Origin: Devosia insulae DS-56
GTDB taxonomy: Bacteria; Pseudomonadota; Alphaproteobacteria; Rhizobiales; Devosiaceae
Assembly (NCBI RefSeq): GCF_000970465.2
Contig: NZ_LAJE02000161.1
Location: 1 to 60,517, forward strand
Length of the DNA stretch: 60,517 bases
Reading direction: 5' to 3'
Shown: positions 8,801 through 17,466 of the stretch, one piece after another
Position numbering within the stretch: the stretch's first letter is position 1
Layout of the letters: the number at the start of each line of letters is the position of its first letter
Made by a program: the position numbers and the translations under genes
Notes under the pieces: generated by a model
What the model saw: only the letters and a program-made list of their open reading frames with translations
Told to the model about the DNA's origin: nothing
The model's database searches: none

Positions 8801-9601
8801 ATGCACCCCCTGATATGGCGAGCCCCCCTCGCCTGCGCGCTTGCTGCGCTCGGATCTATTGCCTTTTCATTCCCCACCCTCGCCGCCAGCGGCAAGGCGC
8901 TGGGCGTCGACCCGGCTGCTGCGGTCGAGACCAAAACCGACAGTAAGACGCTGACGGTCGGGGCCGAGATCTTTATCGGCGACCGGGTGGTCACCGGTGC
9001 CAAGGGCCAGGTTCAAATCAAGTTCAGCGACCAGACCGAACTGGTGGTCGGCCCGAACTCAGCGCTGCTGATCGAGGACTATCTGCTGCGCAACGACGAG
9101 TCGGCGGGCAAGTTCGCCATCAACGCACTGTCGGGCACCTTCCGCTTCACCACCGGCCGGGCGCCCAAGGACCGCTACATCATCGAGACGCCGACCGGTA
9201 CCATCGGGGTGCGCGGCACGTCGTTCGATTTCAACTCGAGCACCCAGGAAACCAAGGTGCTGCTGTATCACGGCCAGGTGGTGCTCTGTAATCTCAGCAA
9301 TACCTGCGTGACGCTCGACGACACCTGTGAGCTGGGGGCCTACGACCTCGGCAAGTCCGAGATCCTCGGCCATACCGATGACTTCAAGGGCGCCGACCGC
9401 GATGACCTGAAGGCGAACTTCAAATACGCCCAGTCGCAGGCGCCACTGCTCGGGGCGTTCCGCGTCGAGGAGGCCAAGGAGTGCTTCCAGAAGGGGTTCG
9501 TCGCCAATGCGCAGAGCGAGAGCCTCGTGAAGGACGAGGGCGACGAGCAGGAAGAGCAAGACGAAGAGCCCTGCGACGACTGCTGCAACGACAATTGCTA
9601 G
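8801..9601 (+). CDS. FecR-domain exported protein with acidic Cys-rich tail
   Basis: This 266-residue protein starts with a signal peptide (charged start, hydrophobic core LACALAALGSIAF, cleavage near LAA-SGK). A FecR-type beta domain occupies about residues 40-165, seen in GDRVVTGAKGQVQIKFSD, LVVGPNSALLI and TPTGTIGVRGTSFDF. The C-terminus is a highly acidic tail with a cysteine cluster (CDDCCNDNC). No FecI-type sigma factor or TonB receptor is adjacent and there is no anti-sigma transmembrane layout. It is therefore probably a periplasmic or surface FecR-domain protein. Role unknown. Confidence 0.85.
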   Translation: MHPLIWRAPLACALAALGSIAFSFPTLAASGKALGVDPAAAVETKTDSKTLTVGAEIFIGDRVVTGAKGQVQIKFSDQTELVVGPNSALLIEDYLLRNDESAGKFAINALSGTFRFTTGRAPKDRYIIETPTGTIGVRGTSFDFNSSTQETKVLLYHGQVVLCNLSNTCVTLDDTCELGAYDLGKSEILGHTDDFKGADRDDLKANFKYAQSQAPLLGAFRVEEAKECFQKGFVANAQSESLVKDEGDEQEEQDEEPCDDCCNDNC

Positions 9602-9677
9602 CGCCGCCGCTTTCGACTACGGCGATCTGTCCCATCAGGCCGGCTGATACCCGGGTCACGGCAATTCATTGGCCGGC

Positions 9678-9706
9678 CACGACGATCCCGCCTAGGGATC
9701 GTCGTG
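9678..9706 (+). promoter_or_regulatory. 12-bp inverted repeat in the leader of the first MFS gene
   Basis: CACGACGATCCC and GGGATCGTCGTG form a perfect 12-bp stem with a 5-base loop (GCCTA). The stem abuts the G-rich Shine-Dalgarno and ends 13 bases before the ATG at 9719. It could be an operator, or an RNA hairpin affecting translation. It is not followed by a T-run and so is not a typical terminator. Confidence 0.5.
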
Positions 9707-9718
9707 GGGGGACCCGCG

Positions 9719-10924
9719 ATGAACGCGCCGCCAAGACCACGTCTGCCGATGACGACGCTGCTTGCGGCGAACCTGTTCTTCAACGGCACCAGCTACGCCG
9801 CCACCCTGCCCTATGCCGGGATCGCCGCGATCGACGGGCTGGGGTTCTCCAGCGGCGACTATGCGCTGCTGTTGTCGATCAGCGCCCTGGTTGGCCTCGT
9901 TGCCTCCGTCGGGCTTGGGTTCTTGTCGGACCGCGTCGGCGACCGCAGGGTGCTGGTGCTGTTCGCCGCCCTGATGGGCGCGCTCGGCTTCGGCCTCATC
10001 TATGTGGCGCCCAGTTCGCTCAGCTACATCATTGCCTATTGCGTCATCGTGCCGTTCGGCGGGGCGCTGTTCGGCCAGAGTTTTGGCTATGCGCGCGCCT
10101 ACTACAACGCGCGCCAGCCGGAGCGGGCCGAGTTCATGATCACGGTGCTGCGGATGGTGTTCTCGGCATCGTGGGTGCTGATGCCACCGATCGCCGGCTG
10201 GGTGGCCGCGACCTACAAGGTGTTCGACGTCTATGGCCTCGCCGCGGCGGCGTATCTGGGCAGTGCATTGATCTTCCTCATCCTGCTGCGGGAGCCGATG
10301 GCGCGGATCGGCACGGCCGAGACCAAAGCCAGCGGTGAGGCCGCGGCTGACGGGATCGCGCCGGCCATGCTGATGGGGATCGTCGGCATCGTGCTGATCA
10401 GCGTAGCGCTCCGGCTCAGCGGTACGGCGGCGCCGCTCGCGATTATCGGCGATATCGGCGGTACACTTGCCGATGTCGGCCTCTATTCGGGCCTCGCAGC
10501 GCTGCTGGAGATCCCGTTCACGCTCGCCTGGGGGTTCGCGGCGCTGCGCTGGCGCAAGCACACGCTGATCGTCTGGTGCGGCCTGATCTACGCCCTCTAC
10601 ATGTTCCTGTTCACCCAGGCGCATAGCGTGAGCGATGTGCTGTGGCTGCAGCTCATCAACGCCATCGCCGTCGCCGGGCTGATGAGCCTTCCGATCAGCT
10701 ATCTGCAGGAAGCGATTCACGGCCGGGTCGGGCTTTCGACTTCGCTGCTGGACGTTGTGTTCGTGCTCGCGGGGCTGCTCTCGGCCGGGATCTTCGGGCT
10801 CATGGCCAGCAGTACCGGCTATGTGCCGATGTTCTGGATCGCCGGGGTGCTGTCGACGCTTGGCGCCGTGGTGTTGTTCCTCGCCCATCGGGTCATCGGC
10901 CCACGCGTCGCCCCGGCCAACTAA
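9719..10924 (+). CDS. MFS transporter, paralog 1 of a tandem pair
   Basis: This is a 401-residue, twelve-helix major facilitator transporter. The loop 2-3 motif is GFLSDRVGDRRVLVLF, and the C-terminal half has GRVGLSTSLLDVVFV. The overall pattern (short N-terminus, SxxYAATLPYAGI helix 1) resembles SET-type sugar efflux transporters, but the substrate is not certain. GGGGGGA precedes the ATG at 9719. A GTG 15 bases upstream lies inside the leader hairpin and is less likely. The next gene is a clear tandem paralog, 57 bases downstream. Confidence 0.88.
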   Translation: MNAPPRPRLPMTTLLAANLFFNGTSYAATLPYAGIAAIDGLGFSSGDYALLLSISALVGLVASVGLGFLSDRVGDRRVLVLFAALMGALGFGLIYVAPSSLSYIIAYCVIVPFGGALFGQSFGYARAYYNARQPERAEFMITVLRMVFSASWVLMPPIAGWVAATYKVFDVYGLAAAAYLGSALIFLILLREPMARIGTAETKASGEAAADGIAPAMLMGIVGIVLISVALRLSGTAAPLAIIGDIGGTLADVGLYSGLAALLEIPFTLAWGFAALRWRKHTLIVWCGLIYALYMFLFTQAHSVSDVLWLQLINAIAVAGLMSLPISYLQEAIHGRVGLSTSLLDVVFVLAGLLSAGIFGLMASSTGYVPMFWIAGVLSTLGAVVLFLAHRVIGPRVAPAN

Positions 10925-10981
10925 AGCACTGGCCTGCCCTCACGATTCTGGACTAGGGATCGCGCCGGAGAACTGCCTGAG

Positions 10982-12184
10982 ATGACCGAGACTGCCCAGC
11001 CACGCCTGCCGATGGCGGCGCTTATTTCCGCCAGCCTGTTGTCGATCGGCGTCGGCTACGCCTCGACCGCACCCTATGACGCGATCATCGCCATCGACGC
11101 CTTGAAGATCGGCCACGGCGATTTTGCGCTGATCCTGACGCTGGCCTCGATCGTCGGCGTCGTGGCTTCAGTGGCGCTCGGCTGGCTGTCGGACCGGATC
11201 GGCGATCGCCGGCTGCTGATGCTGGTGACGGCGCTGCTCGGCGCGGTCGGCATGGGGCTGATGTACTGGCTGCGCAGCCCGATGGCCTTCGTCATCGCCT
11301 ATTGCGTGATCCTGCCATTCGGCAATTCGGCGTTCAGCCAGACCTTTGCCTATGCCCGGGTCTATTACGACCAGACGCAGCCCAAAGATGCCGAGTTCCG
11401 CATCACCGTGCTGCGTTCGATCTATGCCGCCTCATGGGTCATGGTGCCGCCGCTCGCCGGCTGGATCGCCGCGGTCCACCAGGTGTTCGACGTCTACCTC
11501 CTGGCGGCCGTGGCCTATCTCGTCTGTGGCGCCATCTCGCTGGTGATGCTGGCCGACCCTGCCACCCGCGTCGTCTCCGCCCCGCCCAAGCCAAGCACCG
11601 ACGGCAAAGGCGGCATCGCGTTGCCGATGCTGGTCGGTATCTGCGGCGTGCTGCTGATCAACGTGGCGATCAAGGTCAGCGGCACGGCGACGCCGCTGGC
11701 GATGGTCAGCCATTTCGGTGGCAATATCGGCGATGTCGGAATCGCCGCGGGGATCGGGGCATTTCTCGAGATTCCGCTGATGCTGGCCTGGGGGTTTCTC
11801 GGCCGCCGGTTCAGGAAGCACACGCTGATCGCCGCCGGGGCCCTGATCTACGCGCTCTACCAGGTGATGCTGACCCAGGCGACGGGGGTCACCGAAGTGT
11901 TCTGGCTGCAGATCCCGCGGGCTGTTGCGATCGCGGTGCTGATGAGCGTGCCGATCAGCTACATGCAGGAAGCGATCCGCGGTCGGGTGGGCCTCTCGAC
12001 CTCGCTGCTCGACGTGACGATCGTTGCTTCGGGCATGCTGTCGGCCGGGATTTTCGGGCTGGTGGCGGCGCCGGGCCGCTATCTCGAGCTGTTCTGGGTG
12101 GCGGCCGGGCTGGCAACCTGCGGCGCACTGGTGCTGGTGCTGGCGAATAATGTGCTGCAACGACAACCGGCCGCGCAGCATTGA
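10982..12184 (+). CDS. MFS transporter, paralog 2 of a tandem pair
   Basis: This is a 400-residue major facilitator protein, collinear with the preceding gene. Shared blocks include LSDRIGDRRLLMLVTALLGA, AYCVILPFG, ITVLRSIYAASWVMVPPLAG and GRVGLSTSLLDVTIV. The pair arose by duplication and has diverged, and the two may move related solutes or work as two single transporters. GGAGA precedes the ATG. The leader shares the CTAGGGATCG string with the leader of paralog 1. Confidence 0.88.
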   Translation: MTETAQPRLPMAALISASLLSIGVGYASTAPYDAIIAIDALKIGHGDFALILTLASIVGVVASVALGWLSDRIGDRRLLMLVTALLGAVGMGLMYWLRSPMAFVIAYCVILPFGNSAFSQTFAYARVYYDQTQPKDAEFRITVLRSIYAASWVMVPPLAGWIAAVHQVFDVYLLAAVAYLVCGAISLVMLADPATRVVSAPPKPSTDGKGGIALPMLVGICGVLLINVAIKVSGTATPLAMVSHFGGNIGDVGIAAGIGAFLEIPLMLAWGFLGRRFRKHTLIAAGALIYALYQVMLTQATGVTEVFWLQIPRAVAIAVLMSVPISYMQEAIRGRVGLSTSLLDVTIVASGMLSAGIFGLVAAPGRYLELFWVAAGLATCGALVLVLANNVLQRQPAAQH

Positions 12185-12231
12185 CAGCAGGCCCGCTCCG
12201 GGCAAGGTCCCCGGATGAGGAGACAACGCGG

Positions 12232-13020
12232 ATGGATGAGCCAAGTCCCGAGCACGGCCTGACGCGGCTTCGCTCAACCTTGCGGCTGCTCTACCACGGC
12301 AGCTCGACCATGGCGTTGCGCTTCCAGTTCTCCGTGCTGCTGGTCGATCTGGCGATCATCGCCTTCTTTATCGCGACGCCGCTGCTGCGCGACCGGCCCA
12401 GTTTCATCTGGATCGACATCGCGGTGGCCGTGCTGTTGATCGCGGATCTCGTGGCGCGTGCCCTTGCCTCGACCGATCCGCTGCGTTGGCTGAGGCAGCC
12501 AACGACGATCGTCGACATCTTCATCCTCATCACCCTGCTGCTGCCGGCATGGCTCGCCAATTTCGGCTTCCTGCGCATCCTTCGGCTCTGGACGCTGTCA
12601 AAAAGCGGCGTGCTGTGGCGGCCGCTGAAGAAGTTCAAGCTGACGCAGTACCGCGAACAGGGCGAGGCGATCGTCAACATCGTGACGTTCCTGTTCCTCG
12701 TCTCGGGGTTCGTGCTGACCTTCTTTGGCAGCCCCGAGACTGGCATCGAGGGCTATGTCGACGCGCTCTACTTCACCGTCACCTCGGTAACGACCACCGG
12801 CTATGGCGACGTGACCCTGCCGGGGACGGCCGGCAGGCTCACCTCGATCGCGGTGATGATTGTTGGCATCACGCTGTTCGTCCGGCTGGCACAGTCGATC
12901 TTCCGCCCCAACAAGGTGTTCTTCCCCTGCCCGCAATGCGGCCTGCAACGCCACGAGCCGGACGCGGTGCACTGCAAGGCCTGCGGGCACGTGCTGAACA
13001 TTCCCGATCCGGGGAACTAG
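12232..13020 (+). CDS. potassium-channel-like protein with C-terminal zinc ribbon
   Basis: This 262-residue membrane protein has about five or six hydrophobic segments. The potassium selectivity filter TTTGYGD lies at ~187-193, preceded by a pore helix (YVDALYFTVTSV). The upstream four-helix region resembles a voltage-sensor module. The C-terminus has a four-cysteine zinc-ribbon-like motif, C233-x2-C236 and C248-x2-C251 (CPQCGLQRH, HCKACGH). GAGGAGA precedes the ATG at 12232. Ion-channel function is inferred from the filter. The zinc ribbon is an uncommon addition. Confidence 0.87.
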   Translation: MDEPSPEHGLTRLRSTLRLLYHGSSTMALRFQFSVLLVDLAIIAFFIATPLLRDRPSFIWIDIAVAVLLIADLVARALASTDPLRWLRQPTTIVDIFILITLLLPAWLANFGFLRILRLWTLSKSGVLWRPLKKFKLTQYREQGEAIVNIVTFLFLVSGFVLTFFGSPETGIEGYVDALYFTVTSVTTTGYGDVTLPGTAGRLTSIAVMIVGITLFVRLAQSIFRPNKVFFPCPQCGLQRHEPDAVHCKACGHVLNIPDPGN

Positions 13021-13022
13021 CG

Positions 13023-13208
13023 TTACATCTCGTCGAAGGGCACGCCGCCCCTCGACTTGCTATCCCTCGGACTCTCGACGATCTGCACGACGACGCGCTC
13101 GGCCGGTACGTTGAAGTTCTTCACCACCGCGTCGGTGATGTCCTTCATCAACGCCTTCTTGCTCTCCTTCGAGCGGCCTTCGACGATGTGAACGAGAACC
13201 TCGGGCAC
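13023..13208 (-). CDS. 4-oxalocrotonate tautomerase-like small protein
   Basis: This is a 61-residue tautomerase-superfamily protein. It starts with a GTG codon followed directly by Pro, the residue that becomes the catalytic N-terminal proline after Met removal. The body VLVHIVEGRSKESKKALMKD and VVVQIVESPRDS matches the 4-OT beta-alpha-beta fold. The stop of the upstream tautomerase gene and this GTG overlap closely (TGAGGTG), so translation is probably coupled. The substrate is unknown. Confidence 0.85.
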   Translation of the reverse strand: MPEVLVHIVEGRSKESKKALMKDITDAVVKNFNVPAERVVVQIVESPRDSKSRGGVPFDEM

Positions 13209-13209
13209 C

Positions 13210-13491
13210 TCAGGCCTTCACGGTCTTAGGCTTCGCCTTGGCCTTCGGCTTATCCTTGGCCTTGGTGACCTTGGGCGCCTTGGCGGCCGCCTTGGCCTCG
13301 GCCTCACGGATCTTGGCGACGGACGTGCCCATGTGGCCCCAGTTCTTGTTGTCGACCTCTTCGATAACAACGAACGTATACTCGGGCTTCTTGTTCAGGA
13401 TCCGGACCAGCATCTCGGTGGTCTCTTTGTAGATCTGCAGCTTCTGTTCGTAAGTCGCGCCGTCGGTGATTTCGATACGGACGTAAGGCAT
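13210..13491 (-). CDS. tautomerase with Lys/Ala/Pro-rich C-terminal tail
   Basis: This 93-residue protein begins MPYVRIEITDGATYEQK, with Pro at position 2, and fits the tautomerase superfamily (~residues 1-62; IEEVDNKNWGHMG). Residues ~65-93 form a basic, low-complexity tail of AKAPK/KPKAK repeats like histone-H1-type tails. GAGGA precedes the ATG at 13491. It is co-transcribed and likely co-translated with the following 61-residue tautomerase. Heterohexamers of two tautomerase subunits are known, for example trans-3-chloroacrylate dehalogenase. Confidence 0.82.
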   Translation of the reverse strand: MPYVRIEITDGATYEQKLQIYKETTEMLVRILNKKPEYTFVVIEEVDNKNWGHMGTSVAKIREAEAKAAAKAPKVTKAKDKPKAKAKPKTVKA

Positions 13492-13541
13492 GGTTTCCTC
13501 CCCAAAGCGGAGGAGAGGATGCGGCAGTCGAGGTACGCTCG

Positions 13542-15557
13542 TCAACCGAGCGGGTCGTAGCCCTTTTTCGGCTTTTTGCGCGGGGCGGCTCCAACGGCAG
13601 CGGCCTCGGTCGGCGGGTCGCGTTTCTCGCGGTTCTTGTATTTCGGCTTGCCCTTGTCCTTGGGGTTCACCTTCGGCTTCTCGGTGGGCTTCCTGTTGAA
13701 CAACACCGGCTCACGGGCCACCGGCGGACCATCGTGCTGCAGCGGCGGGGTGATCTCGCGCGCCGGCTTGGTGGCGAGCTTGGCGCCCTTATCGGAGCGC
13801 ACCTTGTAGCGGGGACCGTCATCGCGCATCGGCTTGTCGTAGCGCGGGGCGTCGTCGCGCTTGGTGAAACGCGGAGCGCTGTCCCGGTTGTAGCTCTTTT
13901 TGGCCGGCGCCGAGGGCGGGCCGGAGGCGGCAATGGTGGTGTTGTTTTCGATCTGCCCGCCGACGCGGCCGATGGCCGCCGCGAAGGCATCGGCCTTGTC
14001 GGCGGCGATCTCGAAGCGAGTTTCATTGTCGAGAATCTTGATCGAGCCAACGTCGCGCTTGGTGACGTCGCCGGCCTTGCAGATCATTGGCAACAGCCAC
14101 TTGGGATCGGCGCGGCGGTTGCGGCCGATCGACAAGGTGAACCAGCGGCCGTTCTGCATCGGCTCGGGCTTGCCGCGCGGCGCGCCCTCTTCATCGACGA
14201 AGCGCTTGTCGCGGCGCGGCGGCTTCTCGTTGAAGGCCGGGATCGCCTGCTCGGACACTTCCTCGGGCGCCGGGCGGGCAGCCAGTTCGCGGCGGATGTA
14301 AGCGGCGGCGAGCTGCTCGGGCGTCAGACGGGCGAGCAGTTCGGTGACGAACGGCGCCTCGACCTCGTTCGGCGCGGTGACGGCCACCGCCGTGGCGATG
14401 ATCTGCTCGCGGTTGCGGGCATCGATTTCCGCAATGCTCGGAGCGCCGCGGCTGGTGGCCTCGAGGTTGGCGGCGCGCAGCACTCGGGCAGCGGCGCTGC
14501 GACGGTGCAGCGGCACGATCAGCGCGCAAATGCCCTTGCGGCCGGCGCGGCCGGTGCGGCCGGAGCGGTGCAGCAGCGTCTCGGGGTTGGACGGAACGTC
14601 GGCATGGATGACCAGGTCGAGGTTGGGCAGGTCGATGCCGCGGGCGGCGACGTCGGTGGCGACGCAGACGCGGGCGCGGCCGTCGCGCATCGCCTGCAGC
14701 GCGTTGGAGCGCTCGGCCTGGGTCAGTTCGCCCGACAGCGCCACCACCGGGAAGCCGCGGTTGGCAAGGCGGGCAGTGAGGTGTTTCACCGACTCGCGGG
14801 TGTGGCAGAAGACGATGGTGTTGGAGCTGTCGTGCAGCAGAAGCATGTTGATGACGGCGTGCTCGCGCTCGTCGTTACGCACCACGATCTGCTGGTACCC
14901 GATATCGGCGTGCTGCTCGCCGGCGCTGGTGGCGACGAGGCGGACCGCGTCGCGCTGAAAGGTCTTGGCGAGATCGGCGATGGCGCGCGGCACCGTGGCC
15001 GAGAACATCAGGGTGCGGCGGCTTTCCGGCGCGGCATCGAGGATGAATTCGAGGTCCTCGCGGAATCCCAGATCGAGCATCTCATCGGCTTCGTCCAGCA
15101 CGACGGCGCGGACGTGGCTCAGATCGAGTGCTCCCTTCGAGATGTGGTCGCGCAGCCGGCCCGGCGTACCGACGACGATATGAGCGCCGCGCTCGAAGGC
15201 CCGGCGCTCGGTGCGGATGTCCATGCCCCCTACCCCGGCGGCAATCTGGGCGCCGGTTTCGGCATAAAGCCACTCGAGCTCGCGCTGCACCTGCATGGCC
15301 AGCTCGCGGGTCGGGGCGATCAGCAGCGCCAGCGGGGTGGCGGCGCGCTCGAACTTCTCGGCTTCGCCCAACAGCGTCGGGGCGATGGCCATGCCGAACG
15401 CCACGGTCTTGCCCGAACCAGTCTGCGCCGACACCAGGAGGTCCCGCTCGGCAGCTTCGGGCGCGAGCACGCTCAACTGCACCGGCGTCAGCGTGTCGTA
15501 GCCGCGGGCCGTCAGGGCGGTGGCAAGCGCGGGATGGATGGTCTCGGGAAGGTTCAC
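13542..15557 (-). CDS. deaD: DEAD-box ATP-dependent RNA helicase, DeaD/CsdA type
   Basis: This 671-residue helicase shows the Q motif (TPVQLSVL), motif I AQTGSGKT (~44-51), Ia APTRELA, Ib TPGR, II DEAD (155-158), III SAT (186-188) and VI HRSGRTGRAGRKG. After the two RecA domains is a DbpA-type RNA-binding domain (WFTLSIGRNRRADPKWLLPM). A long basic tail rich in Lys/Arg/Pro follows. The start is a GTG at 15557 with a weak Shine-Dalgarno. Likely roles are ribosome assembly and mRNA turnover, especially in the cold. Confidence 0.94.
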   Translation of the reverse strand: MNLPETIHPALATALTARGYDTLTPVQLSVLAPEAAERDLLVSAQTGSGKTVAFGMAIAPTLLGEAEKFERAATPLALLIAPTRELAMQVQRELEWLYAETGAQIAAGVGGMDIRTERRAFERGAHIVVGTPGRLRDHISKGALDLSHVRAVVLDEADEMLDLGFREDLEFILDAAPESRRTLMFSATVPRAIADLAKTFQRDAVRLVATSAGEQHADIGYQQIVVRNDEREHAVINMLLLHDSSNTIVFCHTRESVKHLTARLANRGFPVVALSGELTQAERSNALQAMRDGRARVCVATDVAARGIDLPNLDLVIHADVPSNPETLLHRSGRTGRAGRKGICALIVPLHRRSAAARVLRAANLEATSRGAPSIAEIDARNREQIIATAVAVTAPNEVEAPFVTELLARLTPEQLAAAYIRRELAARPAPEEVSEQAIPAFNEKPPRRDKRFVDEEGAPRGKPEPMQNGRWFTLSIGRNRRADPKWLLPMICKAGDVTKRDVGSIKILDNETRFEIAADKADAFAAAIGRVGGQIENNTTIAASGPPSAPAKKSYNRDSAPRFTKRDDAPRYDKPMRDDGPRYKVRSDKGAKLATKPAREITPPLQHDGPPVAREPVLFNRKPTEKPKVNPKDKGKPKYKNREKRDPPTEAAAVGAAPRKKPKKGYDPLG

Positions 15558-15707
15558 GGGGCGGCTTTCGCTATGCGCGGGTATCCATACACCCGCCGGG
15601 TCATTACCGCTAACGCGGGAAATATCGGTTCTTGCCTAGGCACGATCTCCAGGCGTCGGTCCGCGGCTCGCGCGGAGATAGCTCTGGTGGGTGTGCGTGC
15701 CGCTAGC

Positions 15708-15736
15708 AAAACAAAAGGGCCGCCCGGAGGCGGCCC
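15708..15736 (-). terminator. rho-independent terminator of ndk
   Basis: On the minus strand, a perfect 8-bp stem GGGCCGCC/GGCGGCCC with loop TCCG is followed by TTTTGTTTTG. It lies 24 bases past the ndk stop. This is a canonical intrinsic terminator. Confidence 0.88.
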
Positions 15737-15760
15737 TCGGAAATCGCTATCGAGCGGCGA

Positions 15761-16183
15761 TCAGCCGACGATCTCGTCGTCGGTGAAGAAGAACTTGATC
15801 TCTTCTTTGGCGGTCTCGGGAGCGTCCGAGCCGTGCACTGAGTTCTCGCCGACCGAAACGGCGTAGAGCTTACGGATGGTGCCCTCGGCGGCGTTGGCCG
15901 GGTTGGTGGCGCCCATCACTTCGCGGTTCTTCAGGATGGCGTTCTCGCCTTCCAGCACCTGGACGACCACCGGACCCGACATCATGGACTCGACCAGCTC
16001 GCCGTAGAACGGGCGTTCCTTGTGCACCGCATAGAAGCCCTCGGCCTGGGCGCGAGTCATCTTGATCTTCTTCAGCGCGACCGGACGCAGGCCGTTCTTT
16101 TCGAACACGGCAAGGATGTTGCCGATCAGGTTGCGGCGGACCGCGTCGGGCTTGATGATGGAGAAGGTGCGCTCAATGGCCAT
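15761..16183 (-). CDS. ndk: nucleoside diphosphate kinase
   Basis: This 140-residue cytosolic enzyme transfers the gamma-phosphate between nucleoside triphosphates and diphosphates through a phospho-histidine. It opens [21 protein letters not shown] and has the active-site motif [12 protein letters not shown] with the catalytic His. The length is exactly that of the bacterial family. Start ATG at 16183. A strong terminator follows, so the gene is probably the end of a transcript. Confidence 0.98.
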   Translation of the reverse strand: MAIERTFSIIKPDAVRRNLIGNILAVFEKNGLRPVALKKIKMTRAQAEGFYAVHKERPFYGELVESMMSGPVVVQVLEGENAILKNREVMGATNPANAAEGTIRKLYAVSVGENSVHGSDAPETAKEEIKFFFTDDEIVG

Positions 16184-16266
16184 GTGTCTGGTCCTTGGAG
16201 TGGGTCTGAATTGGGTGCGGCCTTCTAACGGGAAGGCGTGACGGGCGCAAGACGGCTGCAGCAACG

Positions 16267-16620
16267 TCAGGAGGCAGTATCGCGTGGGACAGGCGGTCGC
16301 ACTGTTGGGGAAGGCGTTCCGAATGCGCCCCACCACGTGGCGAGCAGGCCGACGCCGATGGTCGCGGGGACCGCCACCACGGTCAACGACAGGCCTGCGA
16401 ATAAAGGAACGCTGGAAGCCCCAAGCATGCCGTAGGACGTGCCCACGGCAAAGCTCACCCCCAGCGCGACAACCACAGCCTCGAGCACGGTTGTGTTGCG
16501 CCGCAGCACCAGCACCACCGAGGCCAACAGCGCGGGAACCAGGCCGAAACAGTAGCTCGCAATGGCGAACAAAAGGATGTTGACCGCCAAGTGGAGCGGC
16601 TCCAGTGCCGTTGCCGGCAA
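16267..16620 (-). CDS. hypothetical membrane protein, start uncertain
   Basis: The frame is 117 residues from a TTG at 16620. It is strongly hydrophobic, with about four segments such as [22 protein letters not shown] and [13 protein letters not shown]. The same frame stays open upstream to a stop near 16754 and encodes more hydrophobic sequence ([21 protein letters not shown]). It contains no ATG or GTG in that part. Either a TTG/CTG start is used or the 5' end is damaged. No family recognised. Confidence 0.45.
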   Translation of the reverse strand: MPATALEPLHLAVNILLFAIASYCFGLVPALLASVVLVLRRNTTVLEAVVVALGVSFAVGTSYGMLGASSVPLFAGLSLTVVAVPATIGVGLLATWWGAFGTPSPTVRPPVPRDTAS

Positions 16621-16896
16621 GCTGCCGAAAAAGAACGGCCCCGCCGTCAGCAGCGATGAGATCAGCGGCCCGGCAACCGAGGCGACGGCGACAAGCCGAC
16701 CGGGCCTTACAACCGTCCGATCTCGCAGCAGCCAGTGTTTCCCAGACAGGTTTCAATCTTTCGCAGGGTGGCCCGGCCAGAATGATAACTCTATGCGCGT
16801 TCTTGCGAAACTACGCTGTCTCCGACTTGGTTAGCCTCCGTTCGGAGCAACTTCCGCTCCGTCGCCACAACTACCTCTGCGGGACGTCGGAGATCT

Positions 16897-17361
16897 ATGG
16901 CCGCGAGATACACCATTCGGCCCGCGCAGTCCGACGATCAACCGGCGCTGCTGGCAATCGTCTGGAAGACCGTGATGGCCAGCGAGCGTGATCGCGAGGC
17001 GTTGCTGGCGCATCCGGAAGCCGTTCAGGTTCCGGTCGAACAGCTGACAGCGGCAACTGCCTGCGTGGCCGATGCCGATGGAAGCCCCGTTGGCTTCGCC
17101 GTTGTGCTGCCGAAGGCAGACGGCAACGCGGAACTCGACGGGCTGTTCGTCGATCCGGAGATGCAGCGCCTCGGCCTCGGGCGCCGGCTGGTCGAACGGA
17201 CCAAGGAGTTGGCACGGGGCATGGGTGCATCGACGTTGCATGTCGTCGCCGCTGATGACGCCCTCGCCTTTTACCGGTCAGTCGGCTTCACCCAGACAGG
17301 CATCACCGAAACTCAGTTCGGCACGGCACCGGTGATGCGCATGAACCTCAGGGAACGCTAG
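16897..17361 (+). CDS. GNAT-family N-acetyltransferase
   Basis: This 154-residue protein opens AARYTIRPAQSDDQPALLAI. The GNAT core runs through LDGLFVDPEMQRLGLGRRLVE (~85-100), including the acetyl-CoA-binding Q-x-x-G-x-G motif, and LHVVAADDALAFYRSVGFTQ near 125-140. It transfers acetyl from acetyl-CoA to an unknown amine. GGAG precedes the ATG. It is monocistronic by spacing. Confidence 0.9.
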   Translation: MAARYTIRPAQSDDQPALLAIVWKTVMASERDREALLAHPEAVQVPVEQLTAATACVADADGSPVGFAVVLPKADGNAELDGLFVDPEMQRLGLGRRLVERTKELARGMGASTLHVVAADDALAFYRSVGFTQTGITETQFGTAPVMRMNLRER

Positions 17362-17466
17362 TCCTGCAGCGCCGGCGGCGCGCAATCCGGCGATCACTCA
17401 TGCTCTCTGACACCACGGTCAAACGGGAGTAGGATGACGGCAGTCGGGCTCAGCCGGAGGGGACAA

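Noticed and set aside
13005-13030. EcfG-type motif at the end of the channel gene
   Set aside because: GGAAC and CGTT are only 3 bases apart and the first lies inside coding sequence.
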